Source of the DNA: Oceanihabitans gracilariae
Lineage (GTDB): Bacteria; Bacteroidota; Bacteroidia; Flavobacteriales; Flavobacteriaceae
Direction: 5' to 3'
DNA length: 64,000 bases
Assembly: GCF_042684485.1 (NCBI RefSeq)
Contig: NZ_JBHULM010000011.1
Span: 1,488,001-1,552,000, forward strand
A model generated the notes under the pieces. That model did no database searches. It was not told the DNA's origin and worked only from the letters and a program-made list of their open reading frames with translations. Below are positions 7,252-16,116 of this stretch, piece by piece. Positions within the stretch are counted from its first letter, which is position 1. Every line of letters starts with the position of its first letter. The translations under genes and the position numbers were made by a program.

Positions 7252-8649
7252 ATGAACACAAAATACATTGATCTAATTGATCAAACTTTCGATTTTCCTC
7301 AAGAAGAATTTACCCTTGAGGCTAATAAACTACGCTTTCATGATATCGACCTAATGCAATTGGTTGAAGAGTATGGAGCACCTTTAAAATTCACCTATTT
7401 ACCACAAATTTCTAATAACATTCAACGTGCAAAAAAATGGTTTGCAAATGCTATTGAAAAACAAGGTTATAAAGGTAAATACAACTATTGTTACTGTACA
7501 AAAAGCTCGCATTTTAAACATATATTAAATGAAGCTTTATCAAATGATATACATATAGAAACCTCTTCGGCTTTTGATATTGATATTGTTGAAAACCTTA
7601 AAAAAGAAGGAAAAATAACAAACGATACTTTTGTTATTAGTAATGGGTTTAAGCGTTCGCAGTATGTTACAAATATTGCAAGACTTATTAATGAAGGGCA
7701 TAAAAACGCTATTCCAATTATTGATAATTATGAAGAAATAGATTTACTTTCTCAAGAAATTGAAGGTAAGTTTAATATAGGAATTCGTATTGCTTCAGAA
7801 GAAGAACCAAAGTTTGAATTCTATACTTCTCGTTTAGGAATTGGTTATAAAAACATTGTACCATTTTACAAAAACCAAATAGCTACTAATAAAAAAGTAG
7901 AACTTAAAATGCTTCACTTTTTTATAAATACAGGAATTAGAGACAACGCTTACTACTGGAACGAATTGCAAAAGTGTTTAAAGGTATATACAAGCTTGAA
8001 AAAGATTTGTCCTACCCTAGATAGTTTAAATATTGGAGGAGGTTTTCCAATAAAAAACTCCCTAGCTTTTGATTTTGATTATGAATATATGGTTGATGAA
8101 ATCATTAACCAAATAAAAATTACTTGCGAAGAAGGAGGCGTAGAAGTGCCAAATATTTTTACCGAATTTGGAAGTTTTACTGTTGGTGAAAGTGGAGGAG
8201 CAATTTATGAGGTATTGTACCAAAAACAACAAAACGATCGTGAAAAATGGAACATGATAAATTCCTCTTTTATTACAACTTTACCAGACACTTGGGCAAT
8301 TAACAAGCGTTTTATTATGCTGCCATTAAACCGTTGGGAACAAACTTATGAGCGTGTTCTGCTTGGCGGATTAACCTGTGATAGTGATGATTATTACAAT
8401 AGCGAGCAACATATGAATGCTATTTATTTACCAAAATACAATAAAGATAAACCACTATATATTGGCTTTTTTAATACAGGAGCTTATCAAGAAAGTATTG
8501 GTGGATTTGGTGGTTTACAACACTGTTTAATTCCGTCACCAAAACATATATTAATAGATAGAGATGCCGACGGAAAAATCTCTACAAAACTATTTAGTGA
8601 ACAACAAAAAAGTGAAGACTTACTTAAAATTTTAGGGTATGCAAACTAA
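7252..8649 (+). CDS. speA: Arginine decarboxylase (PLP-dependent, fold III type)
   Basis: A 465-residue enzyme that makes agmatine from arginine, the first step of putrescine synthesis in bacteria without ornithine decarboxylase. It belongs to the shorter flavobacterial form, about 200 residues less than E. coli SpeA. The presumed PLP lysine is in YNYCYCTKSSHFKHI near residue 84; the phosphate-binding glycine loop is NIGGGFPI near residue 262; TEFGSFTVGESGGAIYEV is the conserved block near residue 304. It overlaps the agmatinase gene by 11 bp. A long leader containing a 51-codon ORF precedes it, suggesting post-transcriptional control. Confidence 0.88.
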   Translation: MNTKYIDLIDQTFDFPQEEFTLEANKLRFHDIDLMQLVEEYGAPLKFTYLPQISNNIQRAKKWFANAIEKQGYKGKYNYCYCTKSSHFKHILNEALSNDIHIETSSAFDIDIVENLKKEGKITNDTFVISNGFKRSQYVTNIARLINEGHKNAIPIIDNYEEIDLLSQEIEGKFNIGIRIASEEEPKFEFYTSRLGIGYKNIVPFYKNQIATNKKVELKMLHFFINTGIRDNAYYWNELQKCLKVYTSLKKICPTLDSLNIGGGFPIKNSLAFDFDYEYMVDEIINQIKITCEEGGVEVPNIFTEFGSFTVGESGGAIYEVLYQKQQNDREKWNMINSSFITTLPDTWAINKRFIMLPLNRWEQTYERVLLGGLTCDSDDYYNSEQHMNAIYLPKYNKDKPLYIGFFNTGAYQESIGGFGGLQHCLIPSPKHILIDRDADGKISTKLFSEQQKSEDLLKILGYAN

Positions 8650-9577
8650 AACTTATGCAGGTATTTCGGAAGAATTTTCGAAACTTGAAACATCAAAAAT
8701 CGTGCTAATTCCTGTGCCTTATGATGGTACAAGCACATGGCAAAAAGGAGCAGATAAAGGTCCAGAAGCATTTTTACATGCTTCAGAAAACATGGAACTT
8801 TATGATATTGAAACAGAAACAGAAGTATACCAGCAAGGTGTGTTTTTAGCAGATACTGTTACAGTAAATAGCTCTCCAGAAGCTATGGTAGATGCTGTAC
8901 ATCAAGCAACAAAAAAGTACATTAAAAAGAACAAGTTTGTAACCGTTTTTGGTGGTGAACATTCGGTGTCTATAGGTACTGTTCGCGCTTTTAATGAAAT
9001 GTATCCAAGTTTAACGGTGTTACAACTAGATGCACATGCAGATTTACGTAAAGAATATCAAGGTTCTGCTTGTAACCACGCTTGTGCTATGTATGAAGCG
9101 AGCCAAAACACCAATTTAATTCAAGTTGGTATTCGCTCTATGGATGTGATTGAAAAAACGGTTATGGACCAAGAAAAAACATACTTTGCGCATGAAATGG
9201 CATTAGAAGATACTTGGGTAGATACTGCAATTGACCAAATGACAGAAAATGTATTTATTACTATAGATCTTGATGTTTTTGATCCTTCAATCTTACCAAG
9301 TACAGGAACACCAGAACCAGGAGGTATGTTGTGGTATGAAACGCTAGATTTTTTAAAGCAAGTATTTGAAGAGAAAAACGTAGTAGGTTTTGATATTGTG
9401 GAACTTTGCCCAAATAAAATAGATAAATCTTCCGATTTTCTTGCAGCTAAATTATACTATAAAATGCTTAGCTATAAGTTTCAAAATGAAGATATAGCAG
9501 AAGAGTATGACAATGCTTTTGAAGCTACAATAAATAAAAATAACAACACTAAATTTCAAGATGAAGATGCGTACTAA
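8639..9577 (+). CDS. speB: Agmatinase (ureohydrolase family)
   Basis: A 312-residue manganese hydrolase that converts agmatine to putrescine and urea. All metal-binding motifs of the arginase/agmatinase family are visible: GGEHSVS near residue 106, DAHADLR near 130 and TIDLDVFDPSILPSTGTPEPGG near 219. It starts 11 bp inside the speA end and its own end overlaps the next gene by 17 bp, so translation of the three genes is likely coupled. The product of speA is its substrate, making function clear from context as well. Confidence 0.93.
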   Translation: MQTKTYAGISEEFSKLETSKIVLIPVPYDGTSTWQKGADKGPEAFLHASENMELYDIETETEVYQQGVFLADTVTVNSSPEAMVDAVHQATKKYIKKNKFVTVFGGEHSVSIGTVRAFNEMYPSLTVLQLDAHADLRKEYQGSACNHACAMYEASQNTNLIQVGIRSMDVIEKTVMDQEKTYFAHEMALEDTWVDTAIDQMTENVFITIDLDVFDPSILPSTGTPEPGGMLWYETLDFLKQVFEEKNVVGFDIVELCPNKIDKSSDFLAAKLYYKMLSYKFQNEDIAEEYDNAFEATINKNNNTKFQDEDAY

Positions 9578-10541
9578 AGGACCAATTTCTCAGTTTATAG
9601 AAAAACATTATTTACACTTTAATGCAGCAGCTTTAGTAGATGCAGCAAAAGGGTATGAAGCACAATTAGATGCTGGCGCAAAAATGTTAGTGTCTCTTGC
9701 TGGAGCTATGAGTACAGCAGAACTTGGTAAAAGTTTTGCCGAAATGATTCGTCAAGATAAAGTGCAAATTATTTCTTGTACAGGAGCAAACCTAGAAGAA
9801 GATATCATGAATTTAGTAGCACATTCACACTACAAACGTGTGCCTAACTATCGTGATTTAACACCTCAAGAGGAATGGGATTTACTTGAAAAAGGATTAA
9901 ATAGAGTTACAGATACTTGTATTCCAGAAGAAGAAGCTTTTCGTAGACTACAACAACATATTGTAGAAATTTGGAAAGAGGCTGAAGCTAAAGGCGAACG
10001 TTATTTGCCACATGAGTATATGTACAAAATGTTATTATCTGGAGTATTAGAGCAATACTATGAAATTGATTTAAAAGACTCTTGGATGTATGCTGCTGCA
10101 GAAAAAAACCTGCCTATTGTTTGTCCTGGTTGGGAAGACAGCACCATGGGAAATATATTTGCAAGCTATGTTCTTAAAGGAGAACTAAAAGCAAGTACCA
10201 TGAAATCTGGTATTGAGTACATGACGTTTTTAGCAGATTGGTATACCGATAATTCAGAAAAGGGCATTGGTTTCTTTCAAATAGGAGGAGGAATAGCTGG
10301 TGATTTTCCTATATGTGTGGTACCAATGTTATATCAAGATATGGAACGTACAGATACGCCATTTTGGAGCTATTTTTGTCAGATTAGTGATTCTACTACA
10401 AGTTATGGATCGTATTCAGGAGCAGTGCCTAACGAAAAAATTACTTGGGGGAAACTAGATATTGATACTCCAAAATTTATAATTGAAAGTGATGCAACCA
10501 TCGTTGCTCCATTAATTTTTGCTTATTTGTTAGATCAATAA
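9561..10541 (+). CDS. Deoxyhypusine synthase-like protein
   Basis: A 326-residue NAD-dependent enzyme of the deoxyhypusine synthase family. Conserved landmarks are the SLAGAMSTAELGKSF segment, SCTGANLEEDIMNLV, FQIGGGIAGDFPI near residue 240, and TWGKLDI near the C-terminus, whose Lys corresponds to the catalytic lysine that takes the aminobutyl group from spermidine. Bacteria lack eIF5A, the usual protein target, so the enzyme probably moves an aminobutyl group to another acceptor such as putrescine (homospermidine-type reaction); this is inference from family and operon. An alternative start is the ATG at 9567 (MRTKGPISQ). Confidence 0.87.
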   Translation: MKMRTKGPISQFIEKHYLHFNAAALVDAAKGYEAQLDAGAKMLVSLAGAMSTAELGKSFAEMIRQDKVQIISCTGANLEEDIMNLVAHSHYKRVPNYRDLTPQEEWDLLEKGLNRVTDTCIPEEEAFRRLQQHIVEIWKEAEAKGERYLPHEYMYKMLLSGVLEQYYEIDLKDSWMYAAAEKNLPIVCPGWEDSTMGNIFASYVLKGELKASTMKSGIEYMTFLADWYTDNSEKGIGFFQIGGGIAGDFPICVVPMLYQDMERTDTPFWSYFCQISDSTTSYGSYSGAVPNEKITWGKLDIDTPKFIIESDATIVAPLIFAYLLDQ

Positions 10542-12076
10542 TGGAATCTAATAAAATAGATAATATAGAATTAAAGTACTTAACCGTCAACGACTTTGAA
10601 GCGCTTAAAGAAGTCACTTTAGAGTCGTATGGTGGTGTGCTTAATTCGTATTGGAAAAAACACCATATAGAAGAGTTAACTACTATGTTTCCAGAAGGTC
10701 AAGTAGTTATCAAAATTGATGGTGACATTGCTGGTTGCGCATTATCGTTAATTGTAGATTATGATGCTATTGAAGATGAGCATACTTATGAAGATATTAT
10801 AGGAGGAAAATCGTTTAAAAACCATGATCCTGAAGGTGATGTACTCTATGGTATTGAGGTTTTTATTAAACCACAATACAGAGGTTTGCGATTAGGAAGA
10901 AGATTGTATGATTATAGAAAAGAAGTCTGCGAAAACTTAAACCTTAAAGGGATTGTTTTTGGTGGAAGAATGCCAAACTTTCATAAACATACCCATTTAA
11001 CTCCTAAACAATACATTGAAAAAGTAAAGCGTAAAGAAATTCATGATCCAGTTTTAAACTTTCAAATTTCTAACGATTTTCATCCTGTTCGTGTGCTAAA
11101 AGGGTATTTAGAAGGCGATACAGCATCTAATGAATATGCTGTTTTAATGGAGTGGGATAATATTTATTATACCAAACCTAATAAAAAAGCAAGTACTGTA
11201 AAAACAGTGGTTAGGTTAGGACTCATACAATGGCAAATGCGTCCTTATAAAGGTTTAGAGGATTTAATGGAGCAGGTAGAGTTTTTTATAGATAGTGTTG
11301 CTGCTTATCGTTCAGATTTTGCTGTGTTTCCAGAGTTTTTTAATGCGCCATTAATGGCAGAATTTAATCATTTACACGAGCCAGATGCTATTAGAGAGTT
11401 AGCAAAATTTACAGCAATTATTGTAAAGAAAATGCACCAACTTTCTATTTCTTATAACATCAATATTATAACAGGTAGTATGCCAGAAGTTGTAGATGAT
11501 AAACTCTATAATGTAGGTTATTTATGCCGAAGAGATGGAAGCATAGAGCGTTATGAAAAAATACATGTAACTCCAGACGAAGCTAAAGTTTGGGGAATGC
11601 AAAAAGGAAATAAATTACAAACCTTTGAAACAGATGCAGGAAAAATAGGCATACTAATTTGTTATGATACCGAGTTTCCAGAACTATCGCGTTTGTTAGC
11701 AGAAGAAGGTATGGATATTCTTTTTGTTCCGTTTTTAACAGATACCCAAAATGGTTATTCTCGCGTTCGTTTGTGTGCACAAGCTCGTGCAGTAGAAAAT
11801 GAATGCTATGTAGCTATTTCAGGAAGTGTTGGTAACCTACCAAATGTAAATAATATGGATATTCAATACGCACAGTCTGCTGTGTTTACACCATGTGATT
11901 TTTCATTTCCTAGTAATGGTATTAAAGCAGAAGCTACCACAAATACCGAAATGATTTTGGTAGCAGATGTAGACCTAAGTTTGTTAAAAGAATTGCATTC
12001 TTTTGGAGCAGTAAAAAATTTAAAAGATAGACGAAAAGATTTTTACGATGTTGTTAGAATTAACAACAATAAATAA
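10541..12076 (+). CDS. GNAT acetyltransferase - nitrilase/amidohydrolase fusion protein
   Basis: A 511-residue two-domain protein. Residues about 8-210 are a GNAT domain, with the acetyl-CoA loop seen as PQYRGLRLGRRLYDYRKE near residue 112. Residues about 222-505 are a carbon-nitrogen hydrolase with the Glu-Lys-Cys triad in VFPEFFNAP, YEKIHVTPDEAKVWG and ILICYDTEFPE. The start codon overlaps the preceding stop by one base. This fused architecture is widespread but its substrate is not known; in this polyamine operon an N-acetylated or amidated polyamine derivative is a reasonable guess. The hydrolase domain resembles N-carbamoylputrescine amidase. Confidence 0.88.
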   Translation: MESNKIDNIELKYLTVNDFEALKEVTLESYGGVLNSYWKKHHIEELTTMFPEGQVVIKIDGDIAGCALSLIVDYDAIEDEHTYEDIIGGKSFKNHDPEGDVLYGIEVFIKPQYRGLRLGRRLYDYRKEVCENLNLKGIVFGGRMPNFHKHTHLTPKQYIEKVKRKEIHDPVLNFQISNDFHPVRVLKGYLEGDTASNEYAVLMEWDNIYYTKPNKKASTVKTVVRLGLIQWQMRPYKGLEDLMEQVEFFIDSVAAYRSDFAVFPEFFNAPLMAEFNHLHEPDAIRELAKFTAIIVKKMHQLSISYNINIITGSMPEVVDDKLYNVGYLCRRDGSIERYEKIHVTPDEAKVWGMQKGNKLQTFETDAGKIGILICYDTEFPELSRLLAEEGMDILFVPFLTDTQNGYSRVRLCAQARAVENECYVAISGSVGNLPNVNNMDIQYAQSAVFTPCDFSFPSNGIKAEATTNTEMILVADVDLSLLKELHSFGAVKNLKDRRKDFYDVVRINNNK

Positions 12077-12112
12077 TATATTTAAATTATTAAACATTCA
12101 TTATAAGATTAG

Positions 12113-12153
12113 ATTTTCAATCCTGTTTACCAGCTAAATAGGGTTTTGAAAAT
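12113..12153. other. Imperfect hairpin between polyamine operon and acidic protein gene
   Basis: ATTTTCAA (12113-12120) pairs with TTGAAAAT (12146-12153), and CCTxTTT/AAAxAGG pair inside it. There is no T-run directly after, so it looks more like a leader structure or processing site than a classical terminator. Confidence 0.4.
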
Positions 12154-12168
12154 GAAAATAAATTTTCA

Positions 12169-12483
12169 ATGGCAAAGAAAAGAGACAACTTAAAAAGAGT
12201 AATTGTAGATTTTAAAAAACTAACACCAGAAATTTTAGCTTTATTGGTAGAAAAATATCCCGATGGTTATGATGAAGATCAAGTCATTTCATTTAGAAAT
12301 ATTAAAAATGAAATTGTCGAAGCTGTTGAGGTTACTACTGAAGACACTAAGTATCTAGTAAAAGTAAGTACAAAACTTGCAGTAACTATGGAGAATTATG
12401 ACGAAGATGATTATGAAGCTTTTGATGAAACAGACCCAAAAGCAATACAAGATCCAGAAATTACAGACGAAGATTTAGATTAA
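12169..12483 (+). CDS. Conserved acidic hypothetical protein
   Basis: 104 residues with a basic N-terminus (MAKKRDNLKRVIVDFKKL), a central segment with PDGYDEDQVISF, and a very acidic C-terminal tail (ENYDEDDYEAFDETDPK...DEDLD). No catalytic motif, signal peptide or membrane segment is visible. Similar flavobacterial proteins are sometimes named 'DNA primase' in databases; nothing in this sequence supports primase activity. A DNA-mimic or protein-binding role would fit the charge pattern but is not shown. Confidence 0.8.
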   Translation: MAKKRDNLKRVIVDFKKLTPEILALLVEKYPDGYDEDQVISFRNIKNEIVEAVEVTTEDTKYLVKVSTKLAVTMENYDEDDYEAFDETDPKAIQDPEITDEDLD

Positions 12484-12485
12484 AA

Positions 12486-13307
12486 TTACAAGATAATTTT
12501 TAACAAATCATAATACTCTTTAGTAATATGTAAACCATTATGTCCTGCATCTGTAATAGGATGCAGCATGATGTTTTTGGGGTTTAAAATCTTTAGTTTT
12601 TTGGTATTTGTTTCTGGTTGTATTAAAAAGTCTCGCGTACCATAACAAATATGTATTGGGCATTTTACCTGCTTTACAAATTGGTAGGTTGGTATATGGT
12701 ATCTAATTAAAAACTTTGGTATTGGTGGCGCAATTTCATCTGCTATCAAGGTTTTCCAAGAGTAATAAGGCGCATTTAAAATTAGCATTTTTGGGTTGTT
12801 ATTAGAGGCTACATAACTTGCAATTCCTGTTCCTAGAGAGAAACCTAAAACAATAATATTGTCTTCTTGATATCTAGTTTTAGTATAATCATATACTTTT
12901 TGGGCATCTTGAAATATTTCTTCGCTGTTAGAATAAGCTCCATCACTTTTACCATAGTTTCTATAATCTACAAAAAGCACATCATAGTTGTTTTCTAAAA
13001 ATAAAGGAGCGCGTTTTCCCCAATCATGAATGGCTCCAGCATTACCATGAAAATATAAAATAACTCCTTTAGAGGCTTCTGCTTTAAAAAGTACAGCGTT
13101 TAAAAAAACATCTTTTTCTACTTCAATATTTAGTTCTTCAAAAGGGTTTGTAAACTCAAAAACGTAGTCTTTGTCTAAATGTTTTGGATTAAAAAAGAAG
13201 CGTTCTTGCTTAAAGTATAAAAAGACTAAAGAGAATAGGTACAATAAAATAAGAGCTATTGTAATTTTCTTTAATCGTCTAACTATTTTCTTAAAATTAA
13301 TTTTCAA
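12486..13307 (-). CDS. Membrane-anchored alpha/beta hydrolase
   Basis: 273 residues with one N-terminal hydrophobic segment (about 15-33, LKKITIALILLYLFSLVFLYF) that would anchor it in the inner membrane. The hydrolase core shows LYFHGNAGAIHDWG (oxyanion region), VLGFSLGTGIASY with the nucleophile Ser near residue 157, YGTRDFLI with a candidate acid Asp, and DAGHNGL with the His near residue 257. It resembles the BEM46/YfhR-type group, whose substrates are not known. It overlaps the preceding glycosyltransferase gene by 11 bp, so the two are cotranscribed. Confidence 0.87.
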   Translation of the reverse strand: MKINFKKIVRRLKKITIALILLYLFSLVFLYFKQERFFFNPKHLDKDYVFEFTNPFEELNIEVEKDVFLNAVLFKAEASKGVILYFHGNAGAIHDWGKRAPLFLENNYDVLFVDYRNYGKSDGAYSNSEEIFQDAQKVYDYTKTRYQEDNIIVLGFSLGTGIASYVASNNNPKMLILNAPYYSWKTLIADEIAPPIPKFLIRYHIPTYQFVKQVKCPIHICYGTRDFLIQPETNTKKLKILNPKNIMLHPITDAGHNGLHITKEYYDLLKIIL

Positions 13308-14742
13308 CAGATTTCCTTTTTTTTAATTCGTATAAAAATACACTAAAAATGATAATATATTCTAAAGCAATAATATATAGATTTTCAGACTTGTCTGCTT
13401 TCCCTATTTGTATATATGCTAAATAACTAAGTATAATAGCAAAGCTCCATACTAACGGAAATTTATAATTGGTAAAAACCGATAAAGTTAACAATGTAGA
13501 TACATACCAAGGATGTATGGTCGTACTCATAAATAGGTAAAAAGCAAATGCAAAAAGCATGCTTTGTATTAGTTGTGGTGTACTGCTGTTCTTTTTAAAC
13601 AAAGCCATATATAAAACAAAAAGAAAAACTATAACAGGAAGTATTTTACCAATAATAGCAATTTCATTATATCCAGTAATCCAGTAGCCAATTTCTCTAG
13701 CGATGTAGTAAATACTTGCGTTAAACTCAAAATTCTGAAACCATAAAGCTACTGTTTGTGCATAATTATTTACAAAAGCAGAAGAGTAAAAAGGAAGAAA
13801 TAAAAGGAGTGTAACCAAGCCTATTATTGTATAAAACGAAAGGAGTTTTGTTATTCCTGTAAAAACAGAAGTACGTTTGGTATCTAGATTGGTCTTTAAC
13901 GTTTCCTTACTAGAGACAGATTGTGTTGTAGCACTTTCCATGCTGTTTTCTTTTCTAAACCATTTAAAAAACAAAGGTAAAAACAGCAAAGGAATTAATT
14001 TTACCGAAACGGAAGCCGCAAAAACAACAGCTGCTTGTTTCCATTTACCAATATGTAATAAGTATAAACTCCACACCAAAAAGAAAATCATAACACCTTC
14101 AAAGTGAAGGTTTCCTGTAAGTTCTATAATAATAAATGGGTTTAAAATATACCAAAATATGTTGTGGGCAGGAAGTTTTAATTTTTCTAAAAGTTTTTTT
14201 CCAAAGTGTAGCGTTCCAAAATCTGCTGCAATAATTATTAGTCTTAAAATAATGGCAGATCCTACAATGCTTTTTCCTGCAAAAATTCCTGCAAGGATAA
14301 AGCAGAGTTGATTTATAGGAGGATAGTTAGTAAAATGGCTAGCGTTTAAAGCTCCCATTCCTTTGTATAATGCTTCGGCTTGTGCAACTGGTAATTGCTG
14401 ATTGGTTAAAAAAGATTCTGGTGTATATACATACGGATTAAAACCTTCTAAAATCATACGACCATCCCAAATAAAACGATAAAAATCTTGTGATAAATTA
14501 GGTATAGCAAGAATAAAAACGGCTCGAAATAAAAAGGCTATGTACGTTAAAAACTTAAGATTACTTTTGTTAAACTGTATCAATTTATAAAATAGAACAA
14601 ACAATGCAATATACAGTGTTATTAGCTTTATATAATCTGTTCTTACCAAATTATAGGCAAAAGAAAAATAAAATAACAGGCAGGCTAATACCAATAAAAC
14701 AGAAGGTTTTTTAAGTTTTAAAAAGAAGGTATTGTAAAGCAT
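13297..14742 (-). CDS. Polytopic glycosyltransferase (GT87/mannosyltransferase-like) membrane protein
   Basis: 481 residues with about ten to twelve hydrophobic segments. Between the first and second membrane regions lies the acidic motif LSQDFYRFIWDGRMILEGFNPYVY, characteristic of lipid-linked-sugar-dependent membrane glycosyltransferases such as GT87/DUF2029 proteins. NYPPINQLCF follows in the same external loop. A hydrophilic Ser/Thr/Lys-rich insert is seen around residues 265-295. It likely transfers a sugar at the periplasmic face; donor and acceptor are unknown. It shares an operon with the alpha/beta hydrolase. Confidence 0.75.
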   Translation of the reverse strand: MLYNTFFLKLKKPSVLLVLACLLFYFSFAYNLVRTDYIKLITLYIALFVLFYKLIQFNKSNLKFLTYIAFLFRAVFILAIPNLSQDFYRFIWDGRMILEGFNPYVYTPESFLTNQQLPVAQAEALYKGMGALNASHFTNYPPINQLCFILAGIFAGKSIVGSAIILRLIIIAADFGTLHFGKKLLEKLKLPAHNIFWYILNPFIIIELTGNLHFEGVMIFFLVWSLYLLHIGKWKQAAVVFAASVSVKLIPLLFLPLFFKWFRKENSMESATTQSVSSKETLKTNLDTKRTSVFTGITKLLSFYTIIGLVTLLLFLPFYSSAFVNNYAQTVALWFQNFEFNASIYYIAREIGYWITGYNEIAIIGKILPVIVFLFVLYMALFKKNSSTPQLIQSMLFAFAFYLFMSTTIHPWYVSTLLTLSVFTNYKFPLVWSFAIILSYLAYIQIGKADKSENLYIIALEYIIIFSVFLYELKKRKSVEN

Positions 14743-14910
14743 AGGCCAAATATAAATATTATTTGTTTGTTGATTTTGTATGTACTGTTAATAGAATGTT
14801 TTAAAAGTAAATTGTAACCTTATTACATATTCTCATAACTAAGTGTCTTTTTTAACATTTACCTTACTTTTTAAGGCGTTTTTATGTTCTATAAAACAAA
14901 TAATCTTTGT

Positions 14911-14918
14911 TATTTTTG
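14911..14918 (+). promoter_or_regulatory. -7 promoter element
   Basis: TATTTTTG matches TAnnTTTG, 23 bp before the start codon at 14942. The -33 position carries only a TTC. Confidence 0.4.
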
Positions 14919-14941
14919 AGTATTGAAAAACAACTATTCTT

Positions 14942-16027
14942 ATGAAAAATATACTATATGTTTCCTTGCTTTTATTTTGTCTTACATCTTGTAAACAAAC
15001 CAATAAAACAGAAGTAGAGACAATTACTACAACACAAGATTTAAGTACTGAAGTGCCAATTACAGAAGTAGCTAGTTTTAAAGGCCAGCAAGTAACAGGA
15101 GTTTCGGTTTCTAATACAGGTCGTGTATTTGTAAATTTTCCAAGATGGCGAGATGGTGTTGCTCATTCGGTAGTTGAAATTACAGCAGATAAACAACAAA
15201 AAAGTTACCCAAATGCAAGATGGAACTCCTGGAAAATAGGAGATCCTGTAGTAGAAGATAAGTTTGTTGGTGTGCAGTCTGTAGTTGCTTTTGAAGATGC
15301 TTTATATGTTTTAGATACAAGAAGCCAATTGTTTCAAGATGTACTAGATGCTCCTCGTGTTTTTGTTTTTAACTTAACGACTAACACGTTAAGTAAAACG
15401 TTTATACTTAGCAAAAACAGTTACCATCCAGATTCTTATATTAATGATCTTCGTGTAGATAAAAAGAAGAATAAAATCTATTTTACAGATTCTGGTCATG
15501 CAGGATTGGTAGTGTTAGATATGCATTCTGGTATTTCAAAAAGAGTATTAAATGACCATGTTTCTACTAGCGCAGAAATGACGCATTTAACGTTTGGTGA
15601 TAAAAAATGGGAAAGAGCCATTAACTCTGATGGTATTGCTTTAGATACAAAAAACAACATGCTTTATTATCATGCTTTAACAGGATATAGTCTGTTTGCT
15701 ATACCAACTAGTGCTTTTGATGAAGACGATGAAAATAAAATACAAGATCAAGTACGTTTTATTGCTAAAACAGCTGCTCCTGACGGAATGATTTTAGACG
15801 CAAATGGTAACTTATATTATGCAGATTTAGAGCATAACAAAATACAATACAGAAAACCAGATGGAAGTATACATACACTTGTAGAAGGCGAAAAAATTAA
15901 ATGGGCAGATACGTTTAGTATTTATAATAAGCACTTGTATTTTACAAATTCTAGAATCAATGAAATTAATGGTGATATTTCTAATATGGTCTTTACTTTA
16001 AATAAAGTAGCCTTGCCTGTTCAATAA
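14942..16027 (+). CDS. Major royal jelly/yellow-family lipoprotein
   Basis: 361 residues. The N-terminus is an SPII signal with lipobox LTSC (cleavage before Cys17), so the protein is tethered to a membrane facing the periplasm or outside. The mature part has the MRJP/'yellow' signature: GRVFVNFPRWRDG, SYPNARWNSW, INDLRVDKKKNKIYFTDSG, NSDGIALD and SAPDGMILD-type segments that build a six-bladed beta-propeller. Bacterial members are usually annotated as L-dopachrome tautomerase-related or gluconolactonase-like; the ligand is unknown. Confidence 0.85.
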   Translation: MKNILYVSLLLFCLTSCKQTNKTEVETITTTQDLSTEVPITEVASFKGQQVTGVSVSNTGRVFVNFPRWRDGVAHSVVEITADKQQKSYPNARWNSWKIGDPVVEDKFVGVQSVVAFEDALYVLDTRSQLFQDVLDAPRVFVFNLTTNTLSKTFILSKNSYHPDSYINDLRVDKKKNKIYFTDSGHAGLVVLDMHSGISKRVLNDHVSTSAEMTHLTFGDKKWERAINSDGIALDTKNNMLYYHALTGYSLFAIPTSAFDEDDENKIQDQVRFIAKTAAPDGMILDANGNLYYADLEHNKIQYRKPDGSIHTLVEGEKIKWADTFSIYNKHLYFTNSRINEINGDISNMVFTLNKVALPVQ

Positions 16028-16080
16028 ATAATAAACTGTGGTTTAACTTAGGGTTAACTAAGGTTGTGGTTGTTTTCCTT

Positions 16081-16088
16081 TAATTTTG
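16081..16088 (+). promoter_or_regulatory. -7 promoter element
   Basis: TAATTTTG fits TAnnTTTG, 28 bp before the start codon at 16117. Confidence 0.4.
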
Positions 16089-16116
16089 TAGAAAAGCAAA
16101 ACACCATCTAATTATT

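Noticed and set aside
12169..12483. 'DNA primase' as a name for the acidic protein
   Set aside because: 104 residues with no zinc finger or TOPRIM motif.
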